Assembly (NCBI GenBank): GCA_947568835.1
Contig: OX387602.1
Location: 12,265,021-12,329,020 of the forward strand
From: Protonemura montana
Taxonomy: Eukaryota; Arthropoda; Insecta; Plecoptera; Nemouridae
Direction of reading: 5' to 3'
Length of the DNA: 64,000 nt
Within the stretch, counting starts at the first letter, position 1. Every line of letters starts with the position of its first letter. The notes below the pieces were generated by a model, which was given only the letters and a program-made list of their open reading frames with translations, searched no databases and was not told the origin of the DNA. A program made the position numbers and the translations under genes. Shown piece by piece: positions 37,425 through 51,293 of this stretch.

Positions 37425-40400
37425 GCTCATCGCGAGATGGAACTCAAATTCGAGAGTATTCCGTGGAATCTGATGTGCGTATTGTTACCGATTTTGACAT
37501 CGTGGGTGATTTGGCTTGATGTTCGGTTGAATGTATATTGGCTTGTGGCTTGAAATAAGCGGTGTTAAACTGCAATCTGCTTGTTTGTATGCACATTTTT
37601 AGACGTCGTTGTGCTTGGGGTTAATTTTGTAGAAACCTTTTGCATTATTTGGTAACAGTAGTTTTGCTCTTTCTTGATTGCAGGGACTGTGAGGCCCAAA
37701 GATACAAATATACAACTTGAAGACGGTGCAATCATTACAACTAGATTCTCGGTTCACCTGGACTTGGCATCATGAAACGGTCAATGGTCACTCCCTTCGA
37801 GTTGTGACAAATTCCATAGACTAACGTAGGCGATGGGTAAAATACAATTTGTCAACTGAATCACCTGTTAGGAATGAAATGAAAGCAAGAGTCCCACAGC
37901 AATGCCATGTCATCTGTCTGACATGCAGATGGATCAGATAAGGGAACGATTTCAGCCTCTTCGACTAATGTAGCAGCTTCAACTTCTCGGTTTAGTTAGT
38001 GAGACCATGAAATATATTATAAGTGCATTCTAATAACCTGGCGATAAAGAATGGAAAATACCCGAAGAGGGAAACTCTATGACACTCTTGCAAGCGAGCA
38101 ATCACCTGAAATGAACTCGGCTCCTCTATACCTGGCAAGGCCATCGAGCTGGGCGCTTCTAGAAGATACTATGAATATTTCAGCAGTTTTTGATCGGGTC
38201 ATCGAAATTTTCTATGCCGAACATTTTTAACTGCAACTTAAATAAGACGTAGTTTGGATTTCTTTTCATTTATTGTATGACTGCATGGCTTGTTTTTGAA
38301 GGAAATCCATGTCTTGAGAAGTTTAGAAGTTTAGAAAGACAGGTGATGAAGCACAGGGTTCCTAGGGGATGATATCGCTCCATATTTGAGAGAAAAATTC
38401 GTTTTTCTGTACTAGTATCGAAATTTTCTTTACAGCTCTTCACGCTTTTTTTCGAACCGCGTCTTGTTCTGATTGGAAGACACTGGTAGCCTGAGGCAAG
38501 TCTCTGTGCAGACCCTCGCTGTTGAAGGCACATTTCAAAGAAAATAACTTTTTCCGATATTGATAGAAAAGTATTGTTATAGGTCGTTGCCAAAAATGTA
38601 ACTCGATGTGCATCCAACGATATGAGGTTATGTTTTGGGATGTAACTGAGTTTTTATACAAAAATCTCATAAAATGATAACGGAATTTGGATAGAGCGCG
38701 CGCTCCTTTGATGGGGCAGCCAAATGCAACAAATCACAGTTTCTTGGTAGGGCGCCTTATCACAGTACTATCTTCATACAAGAAAATAACAATTATAATA
38801 ATGAGATCTCGGTCAAGCACGTGGAGTTGAAGGATGCTCCTTGAAACCGGTCACAATTCCGTTAAACCATCTCCTCATAATCGAACAATGTCTCACAATG
38901 GGTGCTCTTGGTGGCTGCACGGTGTCTAATGCACTGGAATAACAGGCGTACCGGCACCATCCAGTACCAGCCTTTTCAGTCAATCAATATCTCTGCTCAA
39001 GTTGTCAAATTTCTTGAAAGTCGATCGCAATCACGATAAGTTGATTTTCTCATCGGGTTGTACGAATTAGCATATATTTCGCCAGCTAGCCAAGTGCGAG
39101 AGACAGAGAGAGAGAAAGAGAAAGAAATGGCCACGCCGAAGGAGCAGTTCTAGGTAATGATGATAACAATTCAGGTTCAGGAGCCGCTGCTTTCGAGGTG
39201 TTAGTTACCCGGTGGTAATCCGAGAGAAGGACACGTCCGTCAATTGAAGAGTGGGCAAATTACGATAATAATACCACTATCATGTCATGCCTCTTTTTAG
39301 GTCAATTTTTTTATATTTTGATAAGGCTGTGCTCATTATTTTCTAGTGTACCTATATCTACTCACAATTAATGTAATTACTCTGAGGCATGGAAAGGAAG
39401 GCACAGAAGGGAAAACCATTTGTTACTGTCACCTGGTCGGAAGTGATTCCGACGTCACTATCATCTAGTTTAAAATAGTATTACGACGATAGTAAATCAT
39501 TTCTCGCCTCTCTTCACGCATAAGAGTTTTCTTTGGAGAAATGTAGGGGAAAAGAAGATCCACGCTAGCTCCAGGTGGTACAAGTCTGGAGTTCTTTAAT
39601 AATTACTATGTGGGAGAAGAGAAAGTACCGATTATCCCCCGAGGGCACAATCTCAGTTCAATGGCCTTATCTCCCGGTGCGGGCCGGTGCGCCAAGCCAA
39701 GTGATCTTGCCTGTCTCATTTACCGGTATGTATCGAGGTGATGATAACGCTTTGAACAACGCCTCAGGTCGCCACGCGATCAAACATGCGCTCATGCTCA
39801 AAATGATCCGTTGCAAGTTGCAACCATATCACCCTGTCGCCCACAACATTGAAAATATCATTTTCACACGATATGTTTATTTTGAGAACATGATTTTGTC
39901 TAAAGCTGTAAATATATTCAGTACCGGTACTATAAGGTACAGATTTAGACGGCTCGTGGCCCACTGACCCGCCTTGGTTGGTGCTATAATCGATGCCACT
40001 TTTTAGGGGGGTAGCCACATGGTCATGTCCGGACTCCGGCACATAGGAGGACTAGACCAGAATCACCTGTTCCTACATTCGAACGGAGTAGGTAGCAGGC
40101 GCCTACCTCGCACTGACCGGGTCACCGAGCTGTTCACGAGTTATCTCTAATCAAGCTTGTTAGTGTTGTTGATGCAGTAGGGTACGCCGGGTGGAACATT
40201 CATTGTTAAAGCGTGCCTTACAACATGTGGACGTTGGCCTGAATATCATTACATGCGATGGTAAAATAGTTTTTAAAGGAGATTGATCTAAAAGCCTGGA
40301 CAGTGAACAGCTGTAAATGTGTATATCGTTCACTAGGTCAGTGGCATCGATGGCACCAACTTCTTCCTTGCTCCGCGGGCGTCTCCAATCATTGTCGACG

Positions 40401-43400
40401 TCATCCTGAGTTCGACGTGACGGTGCCCCCTCCCCTTCTCCACAACCGCACCCCTCTCACCAGAGGAGTCCGGCGACGTCGAAGGCGTCGATCGAATACC
40501 GTGCATTTATCGATATGTCGGTTATTATTGATCATGTACCACACGTATTAAGTGGCACTAATGAATGTTGAATGATTAGCTCCGGCGTGTGTGCCGTGAG
40601 AAAAAAGACGTAGTAATACGCACTTAGGTCTTGATTTGCAGCTTAAAGAGAAAGGCGTAAACGCATGGGTGCAGGATATTTCAACAATTACTAGGGTTAA
40701 TGATCCTGCATGGCTTATAGACTAGCTGTACGAGTATCGACCTGAATGAAAATCTCGTGCCGAGAAGTATGATATTTTAAATTTATTATGACAGTATTTC
40801 AGTTGAAATTTCTTCATTTTTTTCGATAAACCTACAAATTATTGTTTTTTGTGAACAATTTCTTTACTAAACCGATTGGTTTTAATAATGTTTTGTGTGT
40901 CGATCAAATAATATCCAGAGCAATGACTTTAAAATGAAAGTAATTACCATAAAATTAAATGAATGCATAAACCAGTAGACCCTGCAGCAGGGTTATAAAG
41001 CTAGGTTTCAGCGAAGTAACTTCTGATGACAAAAAAAGTTCCAGTTAGTAGGAAGGCCGCTGGAGATGATTCAGATGACACTATAATTGCAAGTGCCACC
41101 GCCTTGCGTTGAGCTCTGCTTTATTACGTGCAATTAGCCAACGACCTTGATCCATATCAATTACGAAACGAGTTAAAAATAGATTCTCACCTGCGCACAT
41201 GATTGTCATTTTCGGATGTAAAAGTTATAATTAAACTTAGACTTGAGAGAATAGAAGCTGCGGCCATTGGTACAGGTGGAAGACCAGTTTTTACCGGTTC
41301 TTATAAACACTTACGTAAAAAATTAATAGTGTTAAATAATATATTGTGTGTAGCATTAAGTATGGTTTGGTACTATTATGTTGTAAAAAGTTTTGGTTTC
41401 TGTCAGATGTTGGGAGTTAGTAAATGTAAATGTTTCTATGTGCTTCAAAAAGAAGCTGTTCGTAACTTTTTCTAAACAGCACATTACAGTCTCCTAATTA
41501 GATTACTTTTGAAAACAGCCCATGGACAGCCAAAATAGACAAGACGAGAACATAATGCACGGATGGCACAAGTACTGCGAATAATGATAATATTTTGTGT
41601 CGAGAATTCCACTTGAAACTGTATTGTTGTTAAAAGTGGTACAAGTTTCCAACTTTAAGTGATTAATTCACGATTAAAAGAAAAGAAACCCAAGAAGCAA
41701 ATATCATAACTCAGTTAGAAAGGTTCAATAAGAAATAAGAATCCAACCTTCAAAGTGTCGTCGACATCAACATTCTCAATCCTTTTACTTGATGCATTTA
41801 ATTATTAACACGTGGGACAAACATTTGGAATAGACCCTTTCAGCTTGCAAACATACAAAACATGTTATTGTACTTATTTCATTATTAGTGAAAGTACACC
41901 TTTATTATTGATTTGAAATCATTTAGTCGGATATTATTTTTGGAAAAAGTTGGTATTTAAGAATATTTTAATAAGCAACGAGATAAATTCTGTAAATATA
42001 GCAACAAATTGGGTGAGAAACTTCAACCTTTTGTTATTATAAAATCTTCTGGAAGCAAACAAAGATTCTTCTTACGTTCATACAAAAAAATACTTGGCAA
42101 ATACTTTAGGAACGCAAATTACACAGATAAAATCTTAGACAAATAAGACAACTTTTATGATAATTAGGTATTATTGAAAACACCTCACTAGAGACCAAAA
42201 CCAATTACATAACCACAACACTTAATGTCACTCAATGGCACTCAATGGCACTACAATGCCACTAAATGACGTTTATGCAAGAAAGAGGAAACTGAGAATG
42301 GCAAGCAAACGCCCCATCAGGTCAGGTTCGTTGCTCTTTAACAAGTTACCATCGAGATTAAAAATCCAATAAAATGTAAATTTAAAAAATAAGTTAAAGT
42401 ACATTATTACCAAAATTTTTAGTGATAAAACTTATCCAATATAACGTGAATGATCAAAATCGGGAACACTAAAGCAATTTATCAATTAACCATAACTGAA
42501 AACATGGGTGTCAGTGCAGGTTTTGTTGGTGATCGATGAGCACATAAGGTGCCAGTGGTACTAACCAGTGGAGCGCCTAGCACGCGTATGCAGCGGATCA
42601 TTGACACAGAAATGCAGGAATTAATTAGCTCCTACCGCGCTCCTAGATGCTTGCTTCACGATGAATCTGCATATTTTGTCAAAAAGTCTGCATACTTTTC
42701 CTTCCAATTATTAGATTTAATTAACCTGTACATACATAGATGGACAACACTCACCCTCTTTATAAAGTAAGGGTGCGGATTTATGAACCAATTTCCTATT
42801 TTTACGGAATCGTATACACGGATTTAATCATATTTAAACCCACTATCATAACTGGGAAAGCCTTCCCAAAAAATGTTAAATATGAAGTTTTTGTGGTTAA
42901 CATTGCGGGGCCAGAAAAATCTGAACAAAATTTTGGAGCACCACGCATTCTAGTAGGCCAAAATCGACACAAAACGCAGCGCACACTTCTCGTAGTTAGG
43001 CATACTAAATATAAAGTTTCGTAGGCCCAGTATGCTTAAAACTCTAGGAGGACATTCACCTCGCTATGTTACGTTACTGATTGCCAAAATAGAGTGTACG
43101 AGTGAGAGAGAGAGGCGACATTTAGAGAGAGAGAGATTCACATAAAAAAAACCGCCGCTGATGAGGGAAGGGGGAGAAAAAGAGAGCTCAGAGAATTTGA
43201 AGAGATTTCTTTACAATTCTAGATTAGGTCACTGGCTCGCGAAAAAGTTAATTTATAAAGGTATACCTACATTGAGCGATCGCCTAAAGTAAACAGTAAT
43301 TTGAATTCTAATTCACAGCGCAACTTTTTTGCATGAAGCTATTTAAGCTTTAAAATGACCAATGACCAACACGGATTACAATCAATTGAGGATTCGGTAA

Positions 43401-45474
43401 GTGTATTTGCTTTTTCTTTAAATAGGCACAAATAGCCTAGTAGCTGACGTGCCGCTAAACCCTACAATAATAAATAAAGCCTGAAAAAATAGTGCGGTTT
43501 TTTTTCCCCCAGGGGACCCCTAACATAGTTACTTACGCACTACATTAGGGAAACCGCTCTAGTGTAGCGTAACTTATAAGGTTGATTTTTTTTAGAGAGA
43601 CCAATCGTAGACTTGGTTGCTCCATGCTGCTCGAACTGTTAGATATTATCTAGAGAATTTGGATTAGATATTAGAGCCCGGCATACTAGGCAATCTACGC
43701 AAACTAGGCACAGACAGGCGTTTTGTTTTCGACTGTCACAGACACTTTAAAATATGCAAAAAAAAAAACTTGCGAGTGAAAGTAAGTCGTTGGGCCGCGG
43801 CGAGTCGATCGACCATCGGGTCGTTCACTCTTTGCATTTCGACCAATGACCATTTAAAGAGGACAATATTATTTGGTCCTGCATGGGGCATACGCAATGC
43901 CAGTCATCAAAGCCATCGCACGATTGACATTTACCGAAATGTTTCAAGCATTGAAGGGAAGAAAATTAAAATTAATTTGTTAAAAGCTCTGCTAGCCTGA
44001 GACATATTTATACTTACATGGTATCGTTATCTTTGTGGTTTTAATTAAGAAACAGAAGATTCTGTTCCCCAGTCGTCTTATATTTAGCGCGAAATGTCAT
44101 GCATTATTTTCACAAAGAACCACTAGTAAAAATGGCCGGCCCCACAGCCTTCTTGCAACATGAACTTATACGCTCTTATTGGCTTATGGTGCAAGAATAC
44201 TGTGTGGTCGGCCATTTTTATCCATGATTTGCATCCTGAAAATACTGTAAACAATTTGACAGTTTGATCTGGCTTCGCCTCTGCGTCAAGTCCTTTGGTC
44301 AAGTCTATCGCCACAGAGTTTATTTTAATTCTGACCTTATTTGATTCAAGGATATCAAATTCCAACTATCGAATCCGGTAAAATGTCGACGACCGCCACT
44401 GCCACTTCTCGGCGCTGAAATTAAAACGCAATTATAGTAATATTAATGCTTGGTGATGAGTGTTACGAGTACGTATTGCGACGCAGATTGAGCCGCGATG
44501 GATAATCGTGGCTATGTCGGCCAAAGCTACCCAGCTTAATGCGCTGTTAGTTCTGACAAAAGTACCATACACTCATAATTTATTTATTTGTTTCATGTAT
44601 TTATCTATTTATGAGTGTATTTTTTATTTGTTGATTAGTTGGTTGATTGATTGATTAGTTCTTATTTTTATTTCATGATTTTCACATTGTGTTGTGATGA
44701 AATACGGTTGAGCCATTAAAACTGTGTCTTTCAATGAGACACTTGCATTCTCCCAGATTTCGTAGAATCGTCGGAGTAGGCTCTCAAAATAATCAGTGAA
44801 ATACGTATTTACCAGAAGGAAAAGTGATAGAAAAACGAGGGAAATTTGTTAATTAGAAAAAACTAAATCGGCTGATTGTAACATTATGATCTCTCTACAT
44901 GATTACCTGGCTCGGCTTGTGACCAGAAAAGGTAGGTACATCACCGATATCACAACTAACTTCATAACTAAATTAAAAACTATTTCATTCGAGAAAGCAC
45001 ATGACGTGATAAGTGATAGTATCTGTAAAAACGACAAGAATAGCGAATTTCCATTTGAAATTAGCGGCAAGTAATAGATAATGCGCTACCGGCTGTAATT
45101 AAGAAAATTAAAGGAACGATGAAATTTGCAAACAGCCTAAAGCTAGAAAAATGCTATTATTCTGTGACTGAATACTGTGATTACCTGTAACTGTCAAAAT
45201 GTGATTTTACTGATTTTGATTGTATTTTACTATTGATACAATTTGAATGTCTGTATAACATGCTGATGTTGACCTAGACAACAAACCTAATATTATAATT
45301 ATTAGGTACTAATAACTATTTTGATGTTTATTTTGATAAAGTGAACAAGCTCTGTTAAACAAGCAATAAACAATCAATCCATGCTTTAACACTAGTTAAC
45401 ACTAACCATACAACCATTACTCCTCCCACACTTAGTTCGGTATACGCACAGGCCGCTTTTCTTATCTTAATTCG
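37425..45474. other. Gene-free stretch
   Basis: No gene recognised. It holds GA-rich microsatellites (about 39100-39126 and 43100-43135), a five-copy decamer repeat (42219-42269), a 12-bp palindrome AGTACCGGTACT near 39920, and TTAT/GATT-rich simple sequence at about 44580-44660. Open frames at 39575-39967, 41203-41475 and 42740-43024 match no known family. Confidence 0.4.
42219..42269. repeat. Five-copy decamer minisatellite
   Basis: Five head-to-tail imperfect copies of CACTCAATGG: CACTTAATGT, CACTCAATGG twice, CACTACAATGC and CACTAAATGA. No coding or regulatory role is apparent. Confidence 0.75.
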
Positions 45475-45945
45475 GCTTAGACTTCCGCCGAACGGTTTGG
45501 CGAGTTGGAAACACCGGTTCTCGTGAGATAACCGAAGTTAAGCAACACTGCGCTGAGTCAGGTATTGGATGGGTGACCATCATACACATGACCAGTACTG
45601 TTCGGGATTGAAGTTGGAGGCATGGAAGATAGTACAGTCATTCGCTTCCTTGCTTATCAACCTCTCGACGACATGTATACGTGGAGGAATCCTGCTGTTC
45701 GAGTTGTACCGTCCTTCAGAAGGGACGTTAAGCTGTTGGTCCCCTTGGTGCTCTTCGACAGGAGTAGACTACGTGCCGGCACCGGATTCACCCCCCTCCC
45801 CTCTATCCTATGTTAGGTTCATCATCATACTTATCATCATCCACTCATTCGACGACGCCATTAGATCAGTGCTGCATGGCCAGATGTCAAAACAGTGCGT
45901 CGTTAAACACCAAAAGTCGATCAATCACTCAGCTTAGACTTCCGC
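45475..45945 (+). mobile_element. 5S-rRNA-derived SINE (SINE3 type) with perfect target-site duplications
   Basis: The body at 45489-45931 is flanked by the exact direct repeat GCTTAGACTTCCGC (45475-45488 and 45932-45945), the mark of target-primed retrotransposition. The first about 120 bases are 5S rRNA-like, including the internal Pol III promoter: GAAGTTAAGCAAC (A box, 45534-45546) and TTGGATGGGTGACC (C box, ending 45578). A middle module contains GTCCTTCAGAAGGGACGTTA and GTTGGTCCCC (45709-45744), similar in style to conserved cores of invertebrate SINE superfamilies. The 3' tail GTGCGTCGTTAAACACC is shared with the fragment at 3.1 kb and presumably with a partner LINE. Open frames across it are not genes. 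Confidence 0.85.
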
Positions 45946-48900
45946 TTATACCCGGATGCAGAAACACTCGATTAGGTTTCGCTCGTGGCTTAACGAAGTG
46001 CAAAAACTTAACGCTCTATTAAATCAGATGCAACGCCGCCGCAAGATTTCAATCATTCGATCCACCCACCTAGCAAGACGCAAATTGTAGGTCAGTATAC
46101 TCTATAGCTCCTTTCGAAGGATGCTAGTGTTACAATCTTGCTTCCCCCGCACCTGGGGGTCGCTGACCGACCTTTTCACTACTCACAGAATCTTATGGAG
46201 TCATCGTCATCACGATTTACAAGCATTCAGGAACGTCACATGAGCTTGTGGCACGTGGGATAGATGCTACGAGTTTTCACCACTGCGAATTGCAGGTAGA
46301 ATCTTCAGTCAAAATTAGATCTCAGTTATTTCGTGCTTGTAAGAATATAATCGTACACACAGATGCCGTTCTTTCTACATAGGTGCATTCAATAAATCAT
46401 ATTTTCCTCCGACCCTTGTTTATTCTCAAGCAATTCGCAGAAATGTTTGAAAATAATTTCTTGACCCTTTGGTCGGTGTAATAAATATAATTGTATGTAC
46501 CCAATTGCGCTACAGCGATGACAATTAAGCGCCGATTAAATTTAGACATATATAACTTTGCCGGGCTAGCTCCAGGCCAACTATAAAACATCCTCGATTA
46601 AAACTCCGTTCCATGAGCCTGCAGTTGGGTATTGGATATTTAGTTACTTGCAAGCAGGCAGCCACCATCCTATCCTCGACTAGACCATCCCGACGCCCTT
46701 CCTCAAAGGATAACAGTTTGAAAGGTGCGCTCTTTACCAAGTCCAAATCTGTGCTCGGTTTCTAAAGAAAGGGGCAATGAACCCAAATTTTTACGAACAC
46801 GGAAGCCCAGCTAAAACCTTTTTAAAGTATTGTTGTGTATTGTAATGGCATCTCGACAACCCTCCTGTTCTTAATGTTGCAAGGGTCAAAACCCTCTGTC
46901 TCGAGAGAACGACGTGATTTATTTCTTAAATGGTTTGAACACCAAAAGTAGTTTACACGTGAAATGTTGACACTGGGCAGGTCAACGACCATACGGGGTG
47001 CAGTAGAGAGATAGGTATCTACTCGTGCGTTGCACCAAAAGTCTCCCAACGTTTTCTGCACATTACGCTTGCCCATTGTGACAACTCTTGTGTATTTATA
47101 TTCCAAATCAATTACAGACGGTCTAGGTTTACCTATAAGTCTTAAATATTGTTACTGAACTTCACACCCTACCCCATTCCAAAATCGAATTATCCCAAGA
47201 TGGTCATTGAACCCTGGACTGAGGCTAACTGTTTGTGACACGAGATTTGTGAAACTATGTGCTCACAACAATTGGTGTGTAAAGGTATACTGGTCACACC
47301 GCACTTGCATGTGGTCAGACGCATCCCTCGAATGAATAGATACAAGGCTTCATGGGCTGGTGGGATTGTATCGCTGCAAGCAGCGGCGGCGGCTACGGTT
47401 GAGTTCAGCGAACTACAAGGTCGCTGTCGGCTTGTCTTTCTGCAAAGCATCGCTGTAGTAAGATGGACGCGTAATCACGGCGCCTCCACTCAGCGCTCTT
47501 CTGCAAGCTTTCTCTCCTGACACCGGCCATCAAGCGACCCCATCTCCCATTTCCGTGACAAAAAAAAAATAGCAAGCTGACAGTGACTCGACAAAGTTTT
47601 AAAACTAAGCTATGAGAACGCGTACAAGAGTTTTTCTAATTTTAATTTAAAATTGCAACCGTGCGTTTCAAGTTTGCTCTAGTGGAGTCTTTTTGTGTTT
47701 GGTATTGCAACGTTTTCAAGCGGAATGGGACTTTTGAGTTGTCATTTTTGAAGCCAGTAGATTGTCCGTGGCTTTAAGGGTGGCGGTCTGTTGCATCCCT
47801 TGATTTTCAAGTAAACTAGTTAGGTGCACCTTTGTCCGTAGGTCGTCTAGCGTCTGTTCGGGCGACGGTCCACAGAGACGCAGTGGCTGGACAAAAACTA
47901 ATTATACATGGTGTCGAGAGGCAACGGTATTTTGGGATAATCGGGACCATTCCAGCTGTCTGCATTATTTCTGGCATCTCGTAGAGAATCTCGGAGAAAC
48001 GGTAAAACTTGAGGAAACAAAGCGCGCGGCGGACAAAAACCACCATCCTCTCTTCTGGATGGATTCTTGTACTAATGACATTTTGAAGCTAAATTGTAAA
48101 CACAAGGTGCAATCGAATGAAGGAGGTTCCTTTCTCCCTCTACTTCTAGACTCCCATCCCACTGCAGCTCGCCGAGAAACATAGGTGGTGGCATTCTGGG
48201 TTAGCTCCCTACGGGAGACGGGAGGTAGTATCTCGTACACCCCTCCAAGACTCGGTGTTTACTCTACGACCATAGGTCATTGACTTATTCCGTATACACC
48301 TTGGCACTTATACAATAACATGCTCTGCTTTTGGTAAAAAAAGTACTCCTCCGTGGTATTTTCAATATAGAAAGTGGTGTTTCCATTCCGATTCGAGCCT
48401 CAATAATTCATAAAATATTCTTACAATCTAGCATGTAATTATTATACGTATGGTCATCAAACTGATTCTAGGTCATTGGCTCATCTCGGTAATCTAATAT
48501 GTAGGGAAATCTCCGAGTATAGCATAATTATATTGTTAATATAGAACATCTTGGACAAATTTCTATGGTGATTTGAGGTGTTTGGCGTTTTGAGAAAAGA
48601 AATCTAAGTATTTACACGTAAACATGCAAGCTGAAAAGTTGACATTATAAATTGGCATAGAAGAATGTCAATTTTCCGAGCTCATCCATCCACGTGGAAG
48701 GCGATTGGATGTGTTCATTGCCCAAGTAAGACATGACATGACTGCGGTTTTGTAAGCTGTAGAGAACGCCACTCGTTCAGAGTCGGCGCTACAAGCCGTA
48801 CATATCTGTCCCATTCAGCTTTATCGCACAAACCACAGCACAAACTAACGAAAAAATGGTATGGTAGCCGTAACTGGTGGGTATCTCCCGAAATCGAGCT

Positions 48901-51128
48901 AAAATGTAGCGATTTGCTAGTTTCGTTATATTTTCATTTTGTGGCATTTTAGCAGAAAGCTGTCACAACAGAGGATATCGTATACTTCGATGTTGCCAAA
49001 TGTTTCAAAGTAGTTCGATCTTTATCACAATTGTAAATTGGTCATGCGTGCAATTATACTTTTCTGTTCAATTATGTGCTAATGTACGGGTTACAAGCTG
49101 TATAATGATACATTGCGTAATTCCAGAAGTATCGTCAATTCTTTTGATTTACTTACTCTACATTTTTTTCGTATGGTATGGAAACATTAGTGTTATGTGA
49201 CGACCAGTATGTACGTAGACAAGACACTTTTGTTGAATTTTGCAAGCAGAGCAAAAAATATCTATTCGAGCGTTCAATTCCGCATTAATGTGCGTTGCAC
49301 TGCAATCTTTCAATTCCTAATATGTAACAAGAAAACCAACCAAACAAACGATTTTGTTCTTAAATAAGGGTGAACACGAGCGATTTAAAAGAGCTAAAGG
49401 GACATTCTTGTTCCAGTATTTCGGATTTACTCCGAATGGTCATGTGCTCAACGTTTTTTTCCCGCTAAATTTTTATAGAGAACCTCTTTACTCTTCTAAA
49501 AAAATGCACTCCTTTGCAGCCACAATTTCAACTGTAGAAAATAAATGTTTAAACTTTTTCAAAATTCCCTATCTACGGTGCTATGTCTGGTGGGGACACT
49601 CCACTTTGAAGCTCGCAATACTTTGAACTTGTATGATTTTGCAGAACTTGAGCAGAACTAGGATTTTGAATTGATAAAGTTCTTCCACCTGATCTCATGA
49701 ATTCGTTAGAATTTATCATCTTCAAGGCAATCACATTTCGTCAACGACTATCTTAACCTTTGCAAATCAAATAAACTGCGTACACTTACAAAAATCTTAT
49801 GCTCCATCTCCATTACATTAAAAATTTAAGGACCTTTCGAATTTTTGTTACTCGAATCTTAGTTACGGTATTTACAATTGATAATTGAAATTATATTTAC
49901 TCTTCACTTAACGACTGGGTTTTCTTAGGCATGGCATGTGCACATATTGCGTTTGTTCAACTGTATTTCCAGGCATAACTATCTAGATTTTCTACTTTTG
50001 AGCGTTAGATACTTGTACCTACCTATAAACCGATCACTGAAAGAGAGTTGATGTATCAGAATGTGACGCATGAAACTGAAACGAATAAAATTCCACGTCA
50101 GAGAAACCAGATATAAATCGCAAGGAGGCCATCGTACAGAAGAAAACAATACACTCTTTTAGCCAAACTGATAACACACTTCGCAAAGACTGCAAAAATA
50201 TGTCGCAAAAGTTGGTACGGTTCAAAGCAAGGTGGCACAAGCAGGCTTGAATTTGAATTTGTCACGAAATACGTGATACAATCATTTTAGTGCCGGTAAC
50301 GGGTAACGGTCATTTTAAGCGCTTTGATTGTTTGAAGTTTAAAATATCGTTACATAAGATTGCCAGATTATTTAACTTTCATATGTTTTTCATCGAGTTT
50401 CCACATCATTGCTTGTTGGTTTTGTATGGATACTTTGCCCTGATCAAGCCGCAAATAGTACTTAATCTCTTTATATCTTTTAGTATTGATATGAACTGCG
50501 TCGTTTGTGATAGATACCTAAACTACCATGTTACCATAAGGTAAAGGAACCACGAAGCCAGCATTTCGCAAATTAAATTTATTTAAAAAATAAATGCGAA
50601 AGCGTTTAGTTATAGTGTGGTTGTAGGTAATCTTGGTTAATTGCTAGTTACAAAACAAAAACAGTTTCTTTCTTGTATCTCAAACCGCTTCCTTAAATTA
50701 TTGAAAAAATGATATGATAGTACTTACAAGTTACACTGATGGTGACCCATCCCTGTAAAATAGCCACGTTGATTCACTATCAAAATTCAGGTACCAAGCA
50801 CCTAATTATGCACAGTGCAATCAAACTGAAGAAATAATTATAGAGCTGCTTGCTCTTAATCATACTGTGAGGAAAATTCACAAGCAAACTGCTTCTGAAT
50901 ATCAATTAATAGGTGCAAGATATCCCTATGTATATCTAACCCTATATCTATCTAGCTTCTGTGAATTTATTATGATTCTGATACCATTGCAAAATTAACT
51001 GATTGGTTTTGGGTTTCACTTTCCCCTTTAAAAATAAAATCTAATCAAGTCCCCTGGACAGCAATTACCAAATAATAACAAAAACTTCTTTGTTACGATC
51101 AATACCGTGTAATGGTGGCCGCATAGAC
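45946..51128. other. Gene-free stretch before the astacin gene
   Basis: No gene recognised on either strand. Open frames such as 47257-47520, 49354-49626 and 50290-50544 lack any family motif or matching splice context. Confidence 0.4.
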
Positions 51129-51135
51129 TATAAAA
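51129..51135 (+). promoter_or_regulatory. TATA box of the astacin gene
   Basis: TATAAAA, followed 13 bases later by TCAGTAG, which resembles an arthropod initiator, although the spacing is shorter than usual. It lies about 165 bp upstream of the astacin ATG. Confidence 0.55.
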
Positions 51136-51293
51136 CCACGGGGGAAGTCAGTAGTGCATGCCATTCAAACCATACCTAGGCACATGAAGGTGGTGTACCA
51201 TGCTCAAGTAGTGATTTACATTTTAAGATTATATTTCTGAATAAGAAATAGTAGTAGCAGATACATTTTGTTACTAAGTACAATTAGAAAACA

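Noticed and set aside
45569..45937. 122-residue open frame
   Set aside because: Entirely inside the 5S-derived SINE, so not a gene.
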